This document shows positions 49,499-60,979 of a stretch of DNA of 64,000 nt, piece by piece. The notes under the pieces are model-generated. The model had not been told where the DNA came from and searched no databases. It saw only the letters and a list, made by a program, of their open reading frames with translations. Location: contig CAUYUJ010022518.1 in NCBI GenBank assembly GCA_963575745.1, forward strand, positions 45,001 through 109,000. Direction: 5' to 3'. Origin of the DNA: Prorocentrum cordatum. Lineage: Eukaryota > Sar > Dinophyceae > Prorocentrales > Prorocentraceae. Within the stretch, counting starts at the first letter, position 1. Every line of letters starts with the position of its first letter. A program made the position numbers and the translations under genes.

Positions 49499-49669
49499 GG
49501 GGTCGGAGGATCCTTCCGCATCGCCGATGCATCGACGATACGGCTCGATGTGGAGCCCGATGCTCTCCACGCCGACATCGCCCACGCATCGCCGACGTCG
49601 CCGATGCATCGTCGATGCATCGTCGATGTATCGGTGATGCATCGGCGATGCGGCGCGATCCTCCGACCC
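49499..49669. mobile_element. MITE-E copy 2
   Basis: GGGGTCGGAGGATCCTTCCG and the complement of CGGCGCGATCCTCCGACCC bound ATCGACGATGC units. Confidence 0.85.
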
Positions 49670-49825
49670 AGGAGGAGGAGGAGCAGGAGGAGGAAGAGGA
49701 CAAGGAGGAGGAGCAGGAGGAATTGGAGGAGGAGGAGGAGGAGGAGGAATTGGAGGAGGAGGAGGAGGAGGGCAAGGACGAGGACGAGGACGAGGGCGAG
49801 GACGACGACGAGGAGGAGGGAGGCC
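49670..49825. repeat. GGA / GACGAG tract adjoining MITE-E
   Basis: GGAGGAG repeats, then GACGAGGACGAG hexamers. Confidence 0.95.
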
Positions 49826-50014
49826 TCTGACAGACCCAGCCCTCCCTCCCCGACATCCTCACGACGGGGAAAACGAGGAGTACGGCGGGAGACTCTCTGC
49901 CAGGGCCTCGGCCTCTGGGGGGCCCCTCCACTGCGCCTGTCCCCTGGACCCTCGACGCCACTGGCGCGGGAGGCAGCACTGGCCCGCCGAGAAGGGATGC
50001 CCAGGCCTCTGGGA

Positions 50015-50145
50015 GGTCGACTCCTCTCCTCCCCCCCCCTCCTCCCCCTCCCCCTCCTCCCCCTCCTCCTCCTCCTCCTCCTCCTCCTCCTCCTCCTCCT
50101 CCTCCTTCCCCTCCTTCTCCTCCTCCTCCTCCTCCTCCTCCTCCG
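50015..50145. repeat. CTC polypyrimidine tract
   Basis: CCTCCT repeats with CCCCCT interruptions. Confidence 0.95.
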
Positions 50146-50159
50146 AGGGGGGGAACTCA

Positions 50160-50312
50160 GAGGGAGAAGGCCTTCTCAGAAGGCGGCGGGACTTCTCGGA
50201 AGCCCTTGCGCCTTCTGAGGAGTTGTTTCTGTCTTCGGGGAAGGCTCAGAAGACTTCTCGGAAGTCCAGGGGGGCTTCCGAGCCTTCTGAGAAGGCACGC
50301 CTCGGCCTCTCT
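50160..50312. repeat. CTTCTGAGAAG-type palindromic minisatellite
   Basis: Units such as CCTTCTCAGAAGGCGG, ACTTCTCGGAAG and CCTTCTGAGAAGG, each self-complementary, recur at about 20-30 bp. Confidence 0.75.
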
Positions 50313-50315
50313 CAG

Positions 50316-50462
50316 GAGGGAACAAAACACAGGCACAATGGATCGTCGCTCCCCTAGAGAATATGGGGAAATATGGAAAGTGGGGGGGAAGACAGAAGCC
50401 CAGAACGTATGGGAAACTAGGGGATATCCTGTTATTTGTGCGTACTTCTTCGTGTCTCCCAG
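50316..50462 (+). other. Introner-like repeat, copy E
   Basis: CTCAG|GAGGGAACAAAACACAGGCA at the start and TTCGTGTCTCCCAG|GGCCCC at the end, 147 bp. Both splice-like borders are intact. It ends 114 bp upstream of the GOST-type exon at 50577. Confidence 0.6.
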
Positions 50463-50576
50463 GGCCCCTTTTTCGTTCTGGGAGGCCGACGCCCCGACCA
50501 GGCCGCCACGGCGTCATCAGGCCCTGGGCCCCTGCTGCGGCTGCCCCCCCCTCCGCGCCCGCGCGCCTCTCTCCAG

Positions 50577-50649
50577 CTGGTGCTGGCCGCGATGATGTAC
50601 CTCTGGAGGCCGCACTCCGAGAGCCAGAGGCCCCCCCCGCCCTGCGCAG
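50577..50649 (+). CDS. GOST-type gene, exon with the last helix and LWRP motif
   Basis: The acceptor cctctctccag|C leads into LVLAAMMYLWRPHSESQ and a Pro-rich tail. The GA donor is GCAG|GACGCC. The helix followed by L-W-R-P-S-x-(N/S)-x-(Q/R) is a hallmark of the end of the family's 7TM domain. Third positions are almost all G or C. The cytosolic tail should continue in exons further right, which I could not identify. Confidence 0.75.
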
Positions 50650-50929
50650 GACGCCGCCGGCGTCGTCGGTGCCGTCGGCGCCGCCGTCGTCGTCGCCGGC
50701 GCCTCGTGCTCGTCGCGGGGCTCGAGGAGGGGCTGGGCTGCGGAACGGCTGGACCCCGGCTCTCGCGGAGCCCACGAGAAGATACGCAGAAAATCGTCCG
50801 CAGGTCTGCGGAGCAGTGCAGGCACGCTGCGTAGACTTGGCGTGAGAGCAATTTTCGGGTAAACCGATTCTGTAGTTCCGGGTGCAACTCCTGGGAGGTC
50901 AAATTCTGATTTTGCCCTGGTCCGAAATC

Positions 50930-51012
50930 TGGCTTCATCCCGCTGAATCCCGACCAATCCGGCTTAATCCCACCTAATCCCACGCAATCCTGCTCAATCC
51001 AAGGCCCACTCC
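50930..51012. repeat. AATCC-type minisatellite
   Basis: About eight units of CTTAATCCCAC / CAATCC with a period of about 10-11 bp. Confidence 0.75.
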
Positions 51013-51245
51013 GGCGTAACAGCCCCCAATGGGGCTTCATCCTCTGTAATCCTTCAGACGAAAACCTCCCAGTGGTTGCCTCTTAATGTAGTCTAGTCGG
51101 TCCCCTGCTCGAAGGGTGGGCGGATGGGGGCGAGGGCGTGCTGGAGGGGGGAGGGGGCGGGGGGCGGCGCTCGAGACGAGCCTCCAGGGGTCGGCGCACG
51201 CTGGGGGGGTGGCATTCGCAGGCTGCTGCGGCAGAGGTGCTCGGC

Positions 51246-51363
51246 ATCGCTCGGACGTGTGCATTTTTCCTTCGGCGAGGACCATCGAGGAGCATCCTTG
51301 ATCATTTGGCGAAAAAGCCACGCACGAAACCGAATATAGCACAGGGAAAGGACGTCCGAGCGA
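51246..51363. mobile_element. MITE-C copy 2
   Basis: TCGCTCGGACGT and ACGTCCGAGCGA inverted ends, 118 bp. Best preserved copy. Confidence 0.9.
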
Positions 51364-51499
51364 TGGCCACGGTGTCGTTCCTGTTCGAGGTCGTTCCAGG
51401 ATCGCCTCGGCACTGGTCGTCGATTTCATCTTTTCTTGGGGGCGAGGAGGCCAGTGAGGAAAGCGGCGGGGGTAATTGGAACGATGCGGCCGTCGGCGA

Positions 51500-51650
51500 G
51501 GAGGAGGGGGAGGAGGAGGAGGAGGAGGAGGAGGAGGAGGAGGAGGAGGAGGAGGAGGAGGAGGAGGAGGAGGAGGAGGAGGAGGAGGAGGAGGAGGAGC
51601 AGGAGAAGGAGGAGGAGGAGGAGGAGGATGGGAGCACGAGAACAAGGAGG
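51500..51650. repeat. GGA polypurine tract
   Basis: Over 40 GAG/GGA triplets. A shorter run lies at 52088-52122. Confidence 0.95.
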
Positions 51651-52734
51651 AGGATCGGGAGGAAGACCGGCAGCAGCAGGAGGGGCGCAGCAGAGTAGGG
51701 CGCAGCAGGATGAGGGAAGTGAGAAGGGCAACGTGACAGGGTTCTTAGCGTTATAATAGTCGTTGCTGTTGTTCTGCGTTTTAGTGCCCTTTCTGCATGT
51801 TGGTGTGGTGAGTTCGTCCCCATGTGTCCATGCAGGTGGAGGGTGAGGAGGATGAGATCGGCATGAGGAAGGAAGATGAGGATGCGCAGCAGTATAATGC
51901 TGTTTGAGTCGGCCTTCTTTACGGCACGAGCAGAGATTTCATGATGACGTCGACTGGCCTTCGTCGGTCCAGCTTGGACAGCCACTAGCGCCGTTGCTCC
52001 TCCACATCCCCTCGGGATGATACGGCGGACATGGATGATTAGCAGCAGAACGGAGGAGCAAGGGGATAGAGAAAGAGCGGATGAGGAAGAGGAGGAGGAG
52101 GAGGAGAAGGAGGGGGAGGAATGCATTCCCATCGGGATAGCTTGTAGCAGAGGGGCCGAAGCCATGTGACGACTGCACAGTCCACGCTGCGCTCTCTCTT
52201 CTCCTCCATCCAATCGTTGAGGCTGAACATTGCAGGGAAGGGTGTAGGAGGGGGTAAGATAAGGCAGAGCAGGAGAGGCAGGAGAATGAGAAGGAGCAAA
52301 ATAAGTACGCAGAGGGAGGGGGAAAACGGAGGAAGAGAAGCTGATCGGTAGAGCATGCCGTCCTGCTCTGCATCCACGACGTTTTCCAGCTGCGTGGTGC
52401 AAGTCTCCCCACCGTGCCAGCTCAGCACTCTGTGTGGCGAAGTTTCGAGCACCGAGGGCTGGCACACGTGACCTGTCCTGGAGTTAGTGATCGCAATGTT
52501 CGTGCTCTTGGGGCCCTCCCGTTCCCAGGACCGTCGAACACGGTTCAGCGTGAAAAGTTGTTCTTTGTGAAAATTTTCGGGATCTTCCGGGACCCGTTTC
52601 CTTCATTCCAAATGAGGACGATGAAAAGTGCGAGGTCGAGGACGTTGTTGACTATGTCGATGAGGAGAAAGGGTTTTGACCACCGCTCCCCCTGATCGCC
52701 TCACTGTGTTCCCAACCTCTCCTTGCGTTGTGTC

Positions 52735-52820
52735 CTCCTCCTCCTCCTCCTCCTCCTCCTCCTCCTCCATCTCCTCCTCCTCCTCCTCCTCCTCCTCCTC
52801 CTCCTCCTCCTCCTCCGTCA
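52735..52820. repeat. CTC polypyrimidine tract
   Basis: CCTCCT repeats, with a GGA tract of similar length 115 bp downstream. Confidence 0.95.
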
Positions 52821-52934
52821 ACAAAGTTTCTGACCTTGCGCAGATACGCGTTCTCGGAGCAGCTGAGCAACGTCGACATGGACGGTGCTGTGCTCTTTCC
52901 CTTCCCCTCGCTTCCCCTCTGGGCCAGAGGTGGT

Positions 52935-53108
52935 GCGGAGGAGGAGGAGGAGGAGGAGGAGGAGGAGGAGGCGGAGGAGGAGTATGATGACGAGGAGGAC
53001 GAGGAGGAGGGGGAAGAGAGGAGGAGGAGGAGGAGGGAGGAGGAGGAGGAGGAGGGAGGAGGAGGAGGAGGAGGGGGAAGAGGAGGAGGAGGAGGAGGGA
53101 GAGGAGCT
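52935..53108. repeat. GGA polypurine tract
   Basis: GGA/GAG repeats. With 52735-52820 it forms a long inverted pair. Confidence 0.95.
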
Positions 53109-54001
53109 TGCTTTTACTCGGTGCGCAAGTAGAGACCTGCATGGCGGCCTGTGTGGGCAAGGCCAGCTGGAGCCAGGTCCCACTCAGAGAGCCGAGCCCC
53201 CAGAGCACGAGCCAGGATCCAGGAGGCCTGGCGCGGCGCGGTTCTGCGAGAGAGCTTCGGGGAATCATCCGGATGCCCGCCGTTCGACCACGCATGCAGG
53301 AGTGATCATTCGCCAGAGCGGCCTCCGTTGCGGGCCAGCGGGGGTTCCCCCCGCACTGGATGGCTCGCGTGGATCTCGGGCGGTTGGTAATACGGTCGGG
53401 CCGGATTGGTAGGTCGACCCTGCCAAGTCAAGGGTACCCTCGTGTCTCGTGTCTCGCGACCCGTGCCTCCTGCACTCCAGTGGCAATGTGGACCGCGGAG
53501 GGGTCTTGTGTCCTCTCGCGTGCCCTGTCCAAGGAAGTGCGACTGCAGGGGGTGACCTAAAGGGGGGGGGTGGAGAAAAGGGCCCCGAAGGGGCACTTTT
53601 AGGGCCCCTCGAGGGCCCCCGCTGGCTCCATGAGGGGCCCTACAGTGTCCCTTTTTGGGGCCCCCTTCTTCAACCTCCCATCTACCGTCAACCCGCACAA
53701 GAAGGATGGGCGGCCTTCCCAAGGGTACCCTTGCATCCTTGCCCCCTCGGTCCATCCTTCGCCACGTTCGCTGGCCGCGCCCCGCTCGAAGAGCTTCGAA
53801 TGGGGCGTCCACGGCCCTTGCATCCTCCTCGCGCATCCTTGCTACACGGGTGGACTGCAGGTCACCCCCCAATCACCACCCGCCCGAGGATCTGGCCCCC
53901 CCGCGGCCCCCGAGAGCCCTGCGCCGGAGGCCACCCTTTGCCCATATGTAGGGCCACCTCCTGTGCGTGTGCGGACTGTCGTGCGAGCGACGAGTCCAGG
54001 A
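53109..54001. other. Mostly unique sequence, nothing recognised
   Basis: GC-rich with several overlapping ORFs and a GGGCCCC-rich stretch at 53575-53660. No domain or RNA gene. Confidence 0.4.
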
Positions 54002-54161
54002 TTAAGTCGGGCGTGTCCCTCTACAGGAGAAAAATCCCAAAATATTTATGAAAAAAGGAAAAACTCGCATGGGGACGATGTTCTGCGTATTTGTGAGCAG
54101 TTTGGGGGTCCATGTTTAATTCTTCCAAGATCCGCCTGTAGGGGGACAGGCCCGTCCGAAG
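54002..54161. mobile_element. MITE-A copy 4, right end decayed
   Basis: TTAA-GTCGGGCGTGTCCCTCTACAG on the left. The right reads CGCCTGTAGGGGGACAGGCCCG with the last bases changed. Confidence 0.75.
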
Positions 54162-54391
54162 TCCAGGAGCAGGGCTGGTCGCGCGGAGTCTCGCTCGCAA
54201 GTTGCCGGCGTCTGCTCGCACCGCAGCGCGCCACGCCAGCGGCCCACGCTCAGCCACCGCCCAGGCCGGCCGCGACGTCTCGCGCAAGAGGCCCGCCCTC
54301 CGTCGCCCGTGCGGCGGCGCCGCTGCCCCTCCCTGCGGTGCTCCACCCCGCCGCGCACCGCGGCCTGCGCCGCCGAGGCAGCTGCGCCTCC

Positions 54392-54627
54392 CACGCAGTG
54401 GCGAAGCGTCCTGGCTCGCCTACAGGCCCACCGGAGAGTGTTCGAAGAACCTTTCGTGGTCTGCACGCCGTGTTCTTAGACCAGGTGTTGTTGGGACTGT
54501 CTTGCTTTTGCGCATCGGGTTTATGTTCTAAGAGCGTTGTTCTTCTATTTCGAGCGAGCTTTTCTTGGATCTAAGAACATTCCGTGGTAGGCCTATAGGA
54601 ATGCTGGGACGGTCGGTCCCTGCTCAA
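54392..54627. mobile_element. MITE-B copy 3
   Basis: cagtggcgaagcgtcctggc at the start and gctgggacggtcggtccctg at the end, with the ttctaagaacatt-type inner blocks. Confidence 0.8.
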
Positions 54628-54704
54628 GCCTCCCAGTCCCCCGCGGGCGGCGTGTCGGCGGTCTTGGCGAGACTGGCGAGCCTTCCCTAGCAGGAGCGAG
54701 CGGC

Positions 54705-54840
54705 GTGAACATGCAGTGGAGGCCCATGCCGAGAAACACCCTGCTCGCCTCCAGGGTGCCTTGGGTTTCTTGGGTGTCGATGCCTTCGCCATGGAAAGCG
54801 CGGCGTTCCCACACCAAACATCCATGGGCGTCCTGGGGTC
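54705..54840. repeat. Dispersed coding-like repeat O, copy 2
   Basis: Matches 15268-15350. The minus-strand frame KKPKAPWRRAGCFSAW is the best conserved reading. Confidence 0.5.
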
Positions 54841-55457
54841 TCAGGGTTGGGTTTCTTGTGTAAGGTTTCTTGTGGTCGGGCCCCTACTGCACAGCCGAGA
54901 CGCTGAAGTAAGGTCCACCTTGGGCTGACGAGGGGCTCTGACTGTCCGGCCGCTCCTCGGATCTCTGTCGTGGGATCTGCTCGTGCCCGAGGCCGACCGT
55001 GGCCAGAAGCGCCCCTTCCTTCCTTCTTCAGCGGGAACTTTCACGTGTGGCACGGTGACTGTATGCTCCGCCCACCCGCCCCCCTGGCGCACCGCGGCCT
55101 GCGCCGCCGACCCAGCGGCGCCTCCCAGTGCCCCAGCACCCCTCGAGCGTGCGTGCTGGCGGCCCTGGCGAAGCTGCCCCGCAGAGGAACGAGCGTGGCA
55201 CGAGCAGGTGCGGACGCTGCTGACGCCACTGGATGCCCTGGAAGCCCGCCTCCGCACCTGCCCCCGGGCGCGCCCCAAGTACGTCGAAGCATCAGACGAG
55301 GAAGCATGCACGAGCGGAGACAGGAGGCAAAACAGGAGGGAAAAAAGAGAGGGATCCCCGGGAGCCCTGGAAGTCCGGGCTCTTTCCCCAGGGTCTCGGG
55401 GGCGGCAGAGAGGGGGGTGACGACTACGAGGGGGGGGGGGGGGTATATCGGCGGGGG

Positions 55458-55605
55458 CCATGATGTGTCCCCATATTTTTTAAGGCGCTTCTTCTTGTTT
55501 CATTGCGTCCCTGGCCCCCCGCTGGGCCGCGCACGTGCCGCCGGTCATGATTTGGTCCCCCCCCCCCCTCTTGAAACCCCCCTCTTGGCCGCTCCCCAGA
55601 GCCGG
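55458..55605. repeat. Dispersed repeat L, copy 2
   Basis: ccatgatgtgtccccatatt to cctcttggccgctcccc, same orientation as 15438. Confidence 0.75.
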
Positions 55606-56505
55606 TTGTTCGTCGCGAGTTGTTTTCAACGGTCCCAGTGCCCCTGGGCGGAGGCCAAAAAGTCTCAAAGTCCTCTCGTCGTGATCTGTTCATGGCGCGC
55701 GCATGTTTGGGGCTGCACGCCAGCGCTCCCGATCTCCCGGCGCCCGGGTCGCCGCCCAGCGGGCCCACCCGCCCGAGGGGTTCCCGGGGGGTTGGCGGCG
55801 GCAGGGTAAGGCTCGGAGTTTGGGCAGCATGCTGATGGCCGTGGAGACACTTGCACGGCTTATGGACGATGCAGACAGGACGTCCAAGGCTCCATGAGCG
55901 CAGCGATGCCCTAAGCCGACGTCGGCCCCCCGTCCGAAACGACAACATCAAAGTCAGGCCCACTGAAAGTTGGCCGTAGTTTGTCAAAACTCAGCGGGAA
56001 GGGAAGAGAGGAAGAGGAAAAGGGAAGCAACATCAGCAGCCGATCGCCCGTTTGACGCAAGCTTCGGCAAGCCAGATCGCTGTGCGCGTTCTCGCGTATG
56101 GCCGCAGGGCCTGTGGGCAATCTTCTCGAGGTAGCTCTTGGTGGATCCAGCTGTGAGCAGGTGGCTGCAGGCTTGATCGCTTGGACGCGCCGTTTCCAGA
56201 GTTACCACCTCGGATAGGCAACCGTGAGCTGGGTCTTCGCGAGAGAGCACGACTCAAGCACTCTCGTCGGAGTCATACTATGGTATATGTAAGAGCTTCG
56301 CCCCCTGCTGCTGGCCCCCTCTCTATCAGACCGGGATATATCAGAGTCGCGTCGGCGTGTCTCAGCGTTGCCTTGGCGCAGCTGGAACATGATGCGTGGG
56401 CGGATAGGAAACATCAGCTCATATTGAGACGTTGGCGCTATCCGAGTGGCCTTCGGCCCATCCCGCCACCATGCCTGGGTTGTGGATCTGCGGCCTTTTG
56501 TATGT
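55606..56505. other. Unique sequence, nothing recognised
   Basis: No repeat family, splice-supported exon or RNA gene found. Confidence 0.4.
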
Positions 56506-56509
56506 GTGT

Positions 56510-56985
56510 TGGGGTGTCGTGGGGAGCCTCTCGGGGGCCTCTTGGAGGCTATTTGGGCGCCTCTTGGGGGCCTCTTGGGGCCTGGTGGGAATCTTTGGGC
56601 CCGCTTGGAAGCCTCTTGGGCGTGTCTTGGGCGCCTCTTGGGGCCCCTTCGGGCCTCGTCGTGGCCTCTTGGGGCCTCCTGGGGGCTTCTCGGGGCTTCT
56701 CGGGGCGCTTCTTGGGCAATATTGGAGCCCTCTTGGGCCGTCTTAGGGCGCTCGTGGGCGCGTCTTGGGCTGTCTTGGGGCGGTCTTGGAAGCTTCTTGA
56801 GCTGTCTTGGAGCGTCGGTAAGCTGAAAATGCGAGAGAAGGTCAAACTATTCCAATCACCTGAGTAACATCAATCATCTTGACCTCTTCGGTCTCTCTCG
56901 GGAGGCCTCCGTGAGCGCTCTTGGGGCCTCTTGGGGCACTCTTGGGCTGTCTTGGAACTATCTTCGGGCGCCTTGGAGCACTCGT
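56510..56985. repeat. CTTGG-type degenerate satellite
   Basis: GGGGGCCTCTTGGGGCCT-type units in two blocks around a short unique stretch. Confidence 0.85.
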
Positions 56986-56995
56986 GGCCTCGGCA

Positions 56996-57170
56996 ACGCA
57001 AGTATTGTGTAATTTACCACATGTATGGCTTCGGGGGCGCGAATATTGAGTAAGTAACATGGGTGTGTTGTCTCGGGGACGCAAGATTTGTATAATTTGT
57101 AAGGGTTCATTGCATCGAAAACGCGAGAGTCGCGTAATTTACAAGGTGTTATGGCTTTGTGGGCGCGAAT
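56996..57170. repeat. 42-bp minisatellite, four units
   Basis: CGCGAATATTGAGTAAGTAA, CGCAAGATTTGTATAATTTG and CGCGAGAGTCGCGTAATTTA start at about 57038, 57080 and 57122, with a first unit at 56997 and a stub at 57164. Confidence 0.85.
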
Positions 57171-57179
57171 CCCATGCAG

Positions 57180-58000
57180 TTTTACGTGTCCCACGCCCCC
57201 CCCGGATTTCAGAGCACGCGATCCGAAGGCGGTAAACTGCTGACTTGGGGTTCCCCCCCTTCGCGCTGGCGTCAACAGCTTACAGCAGGAGGCAGAGAGA
57301 AGAGCTGCAACACTGCGCAGGGAGCAGCAACCCAGCCCTGCAGCCTGGTGGCCCCACAAGGGGGCTGGCCGATTTAGCACAGATCGCCGAACGCGAGTCT
57401 GTCACGAAGCAGCGAGCCCATCCAAATGTGACTCGAGCGTCGGCTCCCACACAATGAATTGGTGGTGCAGGCGTGGTGCAATGGCAAGAATTGCAATGCC
57501 GTGCAATAATAAGCAAGGCAATGCAGATCGTGGACAATCAACGCGAGGCAACTCACCACAGCTTGAGTTGTCGACGCGTCTCGTATAACTGCAAGTTCAT
57601 CCAGACAAGATTCCGAGGCGAGTTGCGTTCACAAGGAACCGCATGGACACAAACGGAGATTGCAGCCGCCAAGCCGAAGCTCGGGATCAGCCTGAACAGA
57701 TCCGGAAATCAAGCATCAAGCCTTTGCGGATCTGTGCACTAATCGCATCAAGGATGCGTTGGCCACTAATCGGAAGACCCTGTAGCCGAAGGTTCGACGA
57801 TGATGTTAAGTGCCGGACCGTCTTGTAGCGTTGACCACTGGTTGCTGATCAGCAAGTAGAGCTTATCCTTTTCCTCCGAGGCTGGCAGCCCTGAGCCGCT
57901 GTAGTGTTTGCGGGGCGCGCCGCAAAGCAGCCAGGACATCCAGCGAAACACAAGTCCGTTGCGGTTCCTGTCGCTCTGCAAGAGGGGTTCTTTGCGATTC
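57180..58000. other. Unique sequence, nothing recognised
   Basis: A plus-strand ORF at 57473-57742 (89 codons) reads as protein-like but has no recognisable domain. Confidence 0.35.
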
Positions 58001-58009
58001 CTTGGGCCA

Positions 58010-58225
58010 TCTCGGGGCGGTCTAAAGGGCGTGCTCGTTTTGCAGTTGGGGTTCTTGGTCGGCCCCCCTTGAGGGCCTTGAGGGGCCTCTTGGGGCCATC
58101 CTGGAGGCTATCGCTGTAAGAAGAGGGTAGCTCAAATGAGAGTCCCCCCTTCGGAGACCGCAATTGTCATTGGGGCCTCTGGGGCCATCGCGGAGCTTTT
58201 GTGTGCCACTCTTGAGGCATTCATG
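58010..58225. repeat. CTTGG-type degenerate satellite
   Basis: Short block with the gagagtcccccc-type internal segment shared with 29190-29245. Confidence 0.65.
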
Positions 58226-58404
58226 AACCATCATAGAGCTAATTATGGCAATTTGGAGTCGTAACTTAATGAAGCAATTCAGACCCCCCCCATCCGGTGA
58301 AACGATACAGCACCAAGCACCCTGAAGCGTTATCATGGCAACCTGGCACTTGGTCGTTACTTAGCACTCATCTGGAGCCTCCAGTAACACTCGAAAGTGG
58401 CGAA

Positions 58405-58460
58405 AAGGAGGAAGAGGAGGAGGATGAGGAGGAGTAGGAGGAGGAAGACGGGGGGGGGGA
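58405..58460. repeat. GGA polypurine tract
   Basis: GAGGAGGAGG with a poly-G end. Confidence 0.85.
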
Positions 58461-59270
58461 ATAATCATTTATTTGTTGCGGTTCGGTGTGGTGCTAAATT
58501 TATCGTTCCGCTAATTTCGCCCCCGCGAATGTATTGATTTTCGCTTCGATGAGAATGACAACACAAGGGGGTCCTGAATGTCTACATGAGGTTATTTTTG
58601 CGGTCGTCGAGGCGCGCTGGAGGGCATATTAAGCATTCAGCTATCTTGGGCCGTTTTGCACCGCCATTGGCTATCTGAGGTTTATGATGTTCCAACCTAT
58701 TTCAGCCTTGATCGCCATAATGAATTTCGAGCACCAGGAAAACACCCCCAACACTCGAGGGTTTCCACGTGTCGGGCCCTGGGAGGCACTCTTCCGACAC
58801 TGTTTCGAGACTCTTTCGGAAATCTTGCGATACTGTTCTGGGTGCTCGAAATTATTTCTGGGATGTGGTCCTTAAGTTCGATGGGAACAACATAAACTGA
58901 GGTAATATAAGCGCCATCTTGGACGCTCTAATCATTTGCGGGAGGGGCATCCAAGCGCAGGCAGGGGGGTAAGAGGAGGAGCAAACCCCTTCCCCAAGTG
59001 GAGAGGGGGGGCCTAGGAGAGGAGAAGCTCTGAACCGCCTGCGAGTGTGGCGCAACCCGCAGGGCCAGGAGATGCCGTCGGGCACTTGGCCGCCACCCAC
59101 TGGCACAGCCCACCGGCGCAGCTTGCGTCCAGGGCAACCGCAATCGAAAGGACGGCTGACTGCCGGGAGCCGACCTGTGCAGATAGCGTCTCGCCCGGAT
59201 CTCCTCTGAGCCACACCATCCGGTTCGCCATGGCCATCGGCATCTTCCTGCAGCTCCTCCAGCTCCCCCT

Positions 59271-59378
59271 GTGTGCATTTTTTCCTCGGCGAGGACCACC
59301 GAGGAGCATCCTTGATCATTTGGCGAAAACACCACGCACGAAACCGAAAAAAGGCACAGGGAATGGACGTCCGAGCGA
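59271..59378. mobile_element. MITE-C copy 3, left end lost
   Basis: tgtgtgcattttttcctcgg to gacgtccgagcga matches copy 2. The TCGCTCGGACG end is missing. Confidence 0.8.
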
Positions 59379-59764
59379 TGGCCAGGTGGAAGCACACGCG
59401 CCAGGCTGGCGGCGGACGGGAGCGAGCGGGCCAGGCTCGGGGCGCCGGCGGGTTGCAGGCCCGGCCGTGGCGGGCGCGCCTCCGGATCCTCCTGCGCGGC
59501 CACCGGTGAGCGCGCGCGCTCGCGCTCGCGGGGCGGGGGCCCGGGCGCCCCCGACCCCCAAGGTGACGCTCGCGCGACGTCCGTGGCCAACGGGGACCTT
59601 GCGGCCCGCCCCTTCAGGGGCATCGGGCGGGGAGGAGGGGCGGGAGGAGCGGTATAGGCTACGTGCGAGGGGCGGCAAGAGCAGGGGCATGAGGAAGGGG
59701 AGGATTGGGGGGGTGAGGAGGAGGAGGAGGATAAACGCCACAGGGTAACCGTAGGTCTAACGTA

Positions 59765-59805
59765 AAGAGGAGGAGAAGGAGGAGGAGGAGGAGGAGGAGG
59801 ACCAG
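59765..59805. repeat. GGA polypurine tract
   Basis: GGAGGAGAAGGAGG run. Confidence 0.85.
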
Positions 59806-60084
59806 TGTAAACCCAAGGGTCATCAACGATGTTGGAATCAACCATCCTGCCAAGCTCCCTCTTCATATTCCCCTACAACGGTCCATTTCCATTGAGGGAA
59901 CTGCTTCATTGGAAGACAACCGTTTGAAGACCCTGTAGCATGCCAAAACATTGTTTTCGGGATTCCAACGCCATGGATCAATCTGACTGTTGCGTTTGGA
60001 CGATCCTGAATCGTGCCAGAGGCCCGTTCTTGCGACCTCAACACCGCGAATGAACGTAACTGTTTCACCCTCATCATCCTGAAC

Positions 60085-60485
60085 CTTTCCAGAACACAGT
60101 TTTCTGGTAGATTGATCATGGGATTCCTTGAAATTCGTGCACATTTTATTAGTGAACGTGCGCGGCGTTAAGGCGGGAGCCACATTTTGAAAACGAACCA
60201 CCCTCAGTCCGTGAAGCTCTTGCACATGTTTGAAAGGAATGTTCGCGTCGCTAAGGCGAGAGCCACATTTTGAAATCGGGTTCCTCTTTTAACCCGTGAA
60301 ATGCTTGCAATTGTTTAAAACGATTGCGCGCGGCGCTAAGGCGAGAGCCACAGTTTGAAAACCACCCGCCCTCAATCCGTGAAGCTCTGGCAATGATTTA
60401 ACACATGTGGACGGCGCTAAGGCGAGAGCCACATTTTGAAAACGACCCGCCCTCCATCTGTGAAGCTGTTGCCAGTTCTGAAGCT
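60085..60485. repeat. 83-bp tandem repeat, four to five units
   Basis: GGCGCTAAGGCGAGAGCCAC-ATTTTGAAAA, then CGCCCTC-TCCGTGAAGCT, recurs with aaggc at about 60169, 60250, 60336 and 60418. Confidence 0.9.
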
Positions 60486-60979
60486 TCAGGGTCATAAGTG
60501 GTGAGGAAGTCTCAGGCGAAACACCCGGCCCGCCCTAAAAACTAGCCTCGGGGTGCGACAGGGAGAAGTCAGTATAAGGAAAAGGAACGGAGGAGAGGGA
60601 GGGGCCGGGGGGAGAGAAGGGGGTTGAGGAGTGGGCGAGAAGTTGGGGGAGTGACGGTGGTAATGCCAACCGACGAAGTAAAGTCGTCATACGCGTATAA
60701 GTTCCTTGAGGTCCGTTTTGATTTCTTGTGTCGGCGCTGGACCACCTGGCGGCGCTTCCGGAGCCGCCACTGGAGCCCTTGGCGCTGCCTGGGAGGGGGA
60801 TCCAGCGCCGATCTAAGACGTTTGTGCGGATCTTCGAGAATTGATGTTCATGTAAGAGAAGACGAACGCGTTGGGCAGGAAGGTTCTAGATGCAGTGACG
60901 AGCGGGGCTTGTCTTGCGTCTTCCCGTTTCTGGTTTTCGCAAGAGCTTCGGCACTTAATCTCATCTCTTCACGTCAGCA

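Noticed and set aside
60085-60485. CRISPR-like array
   Set aside because: Diverged 83-bp tandem units with no spacers; eukaryotic context.
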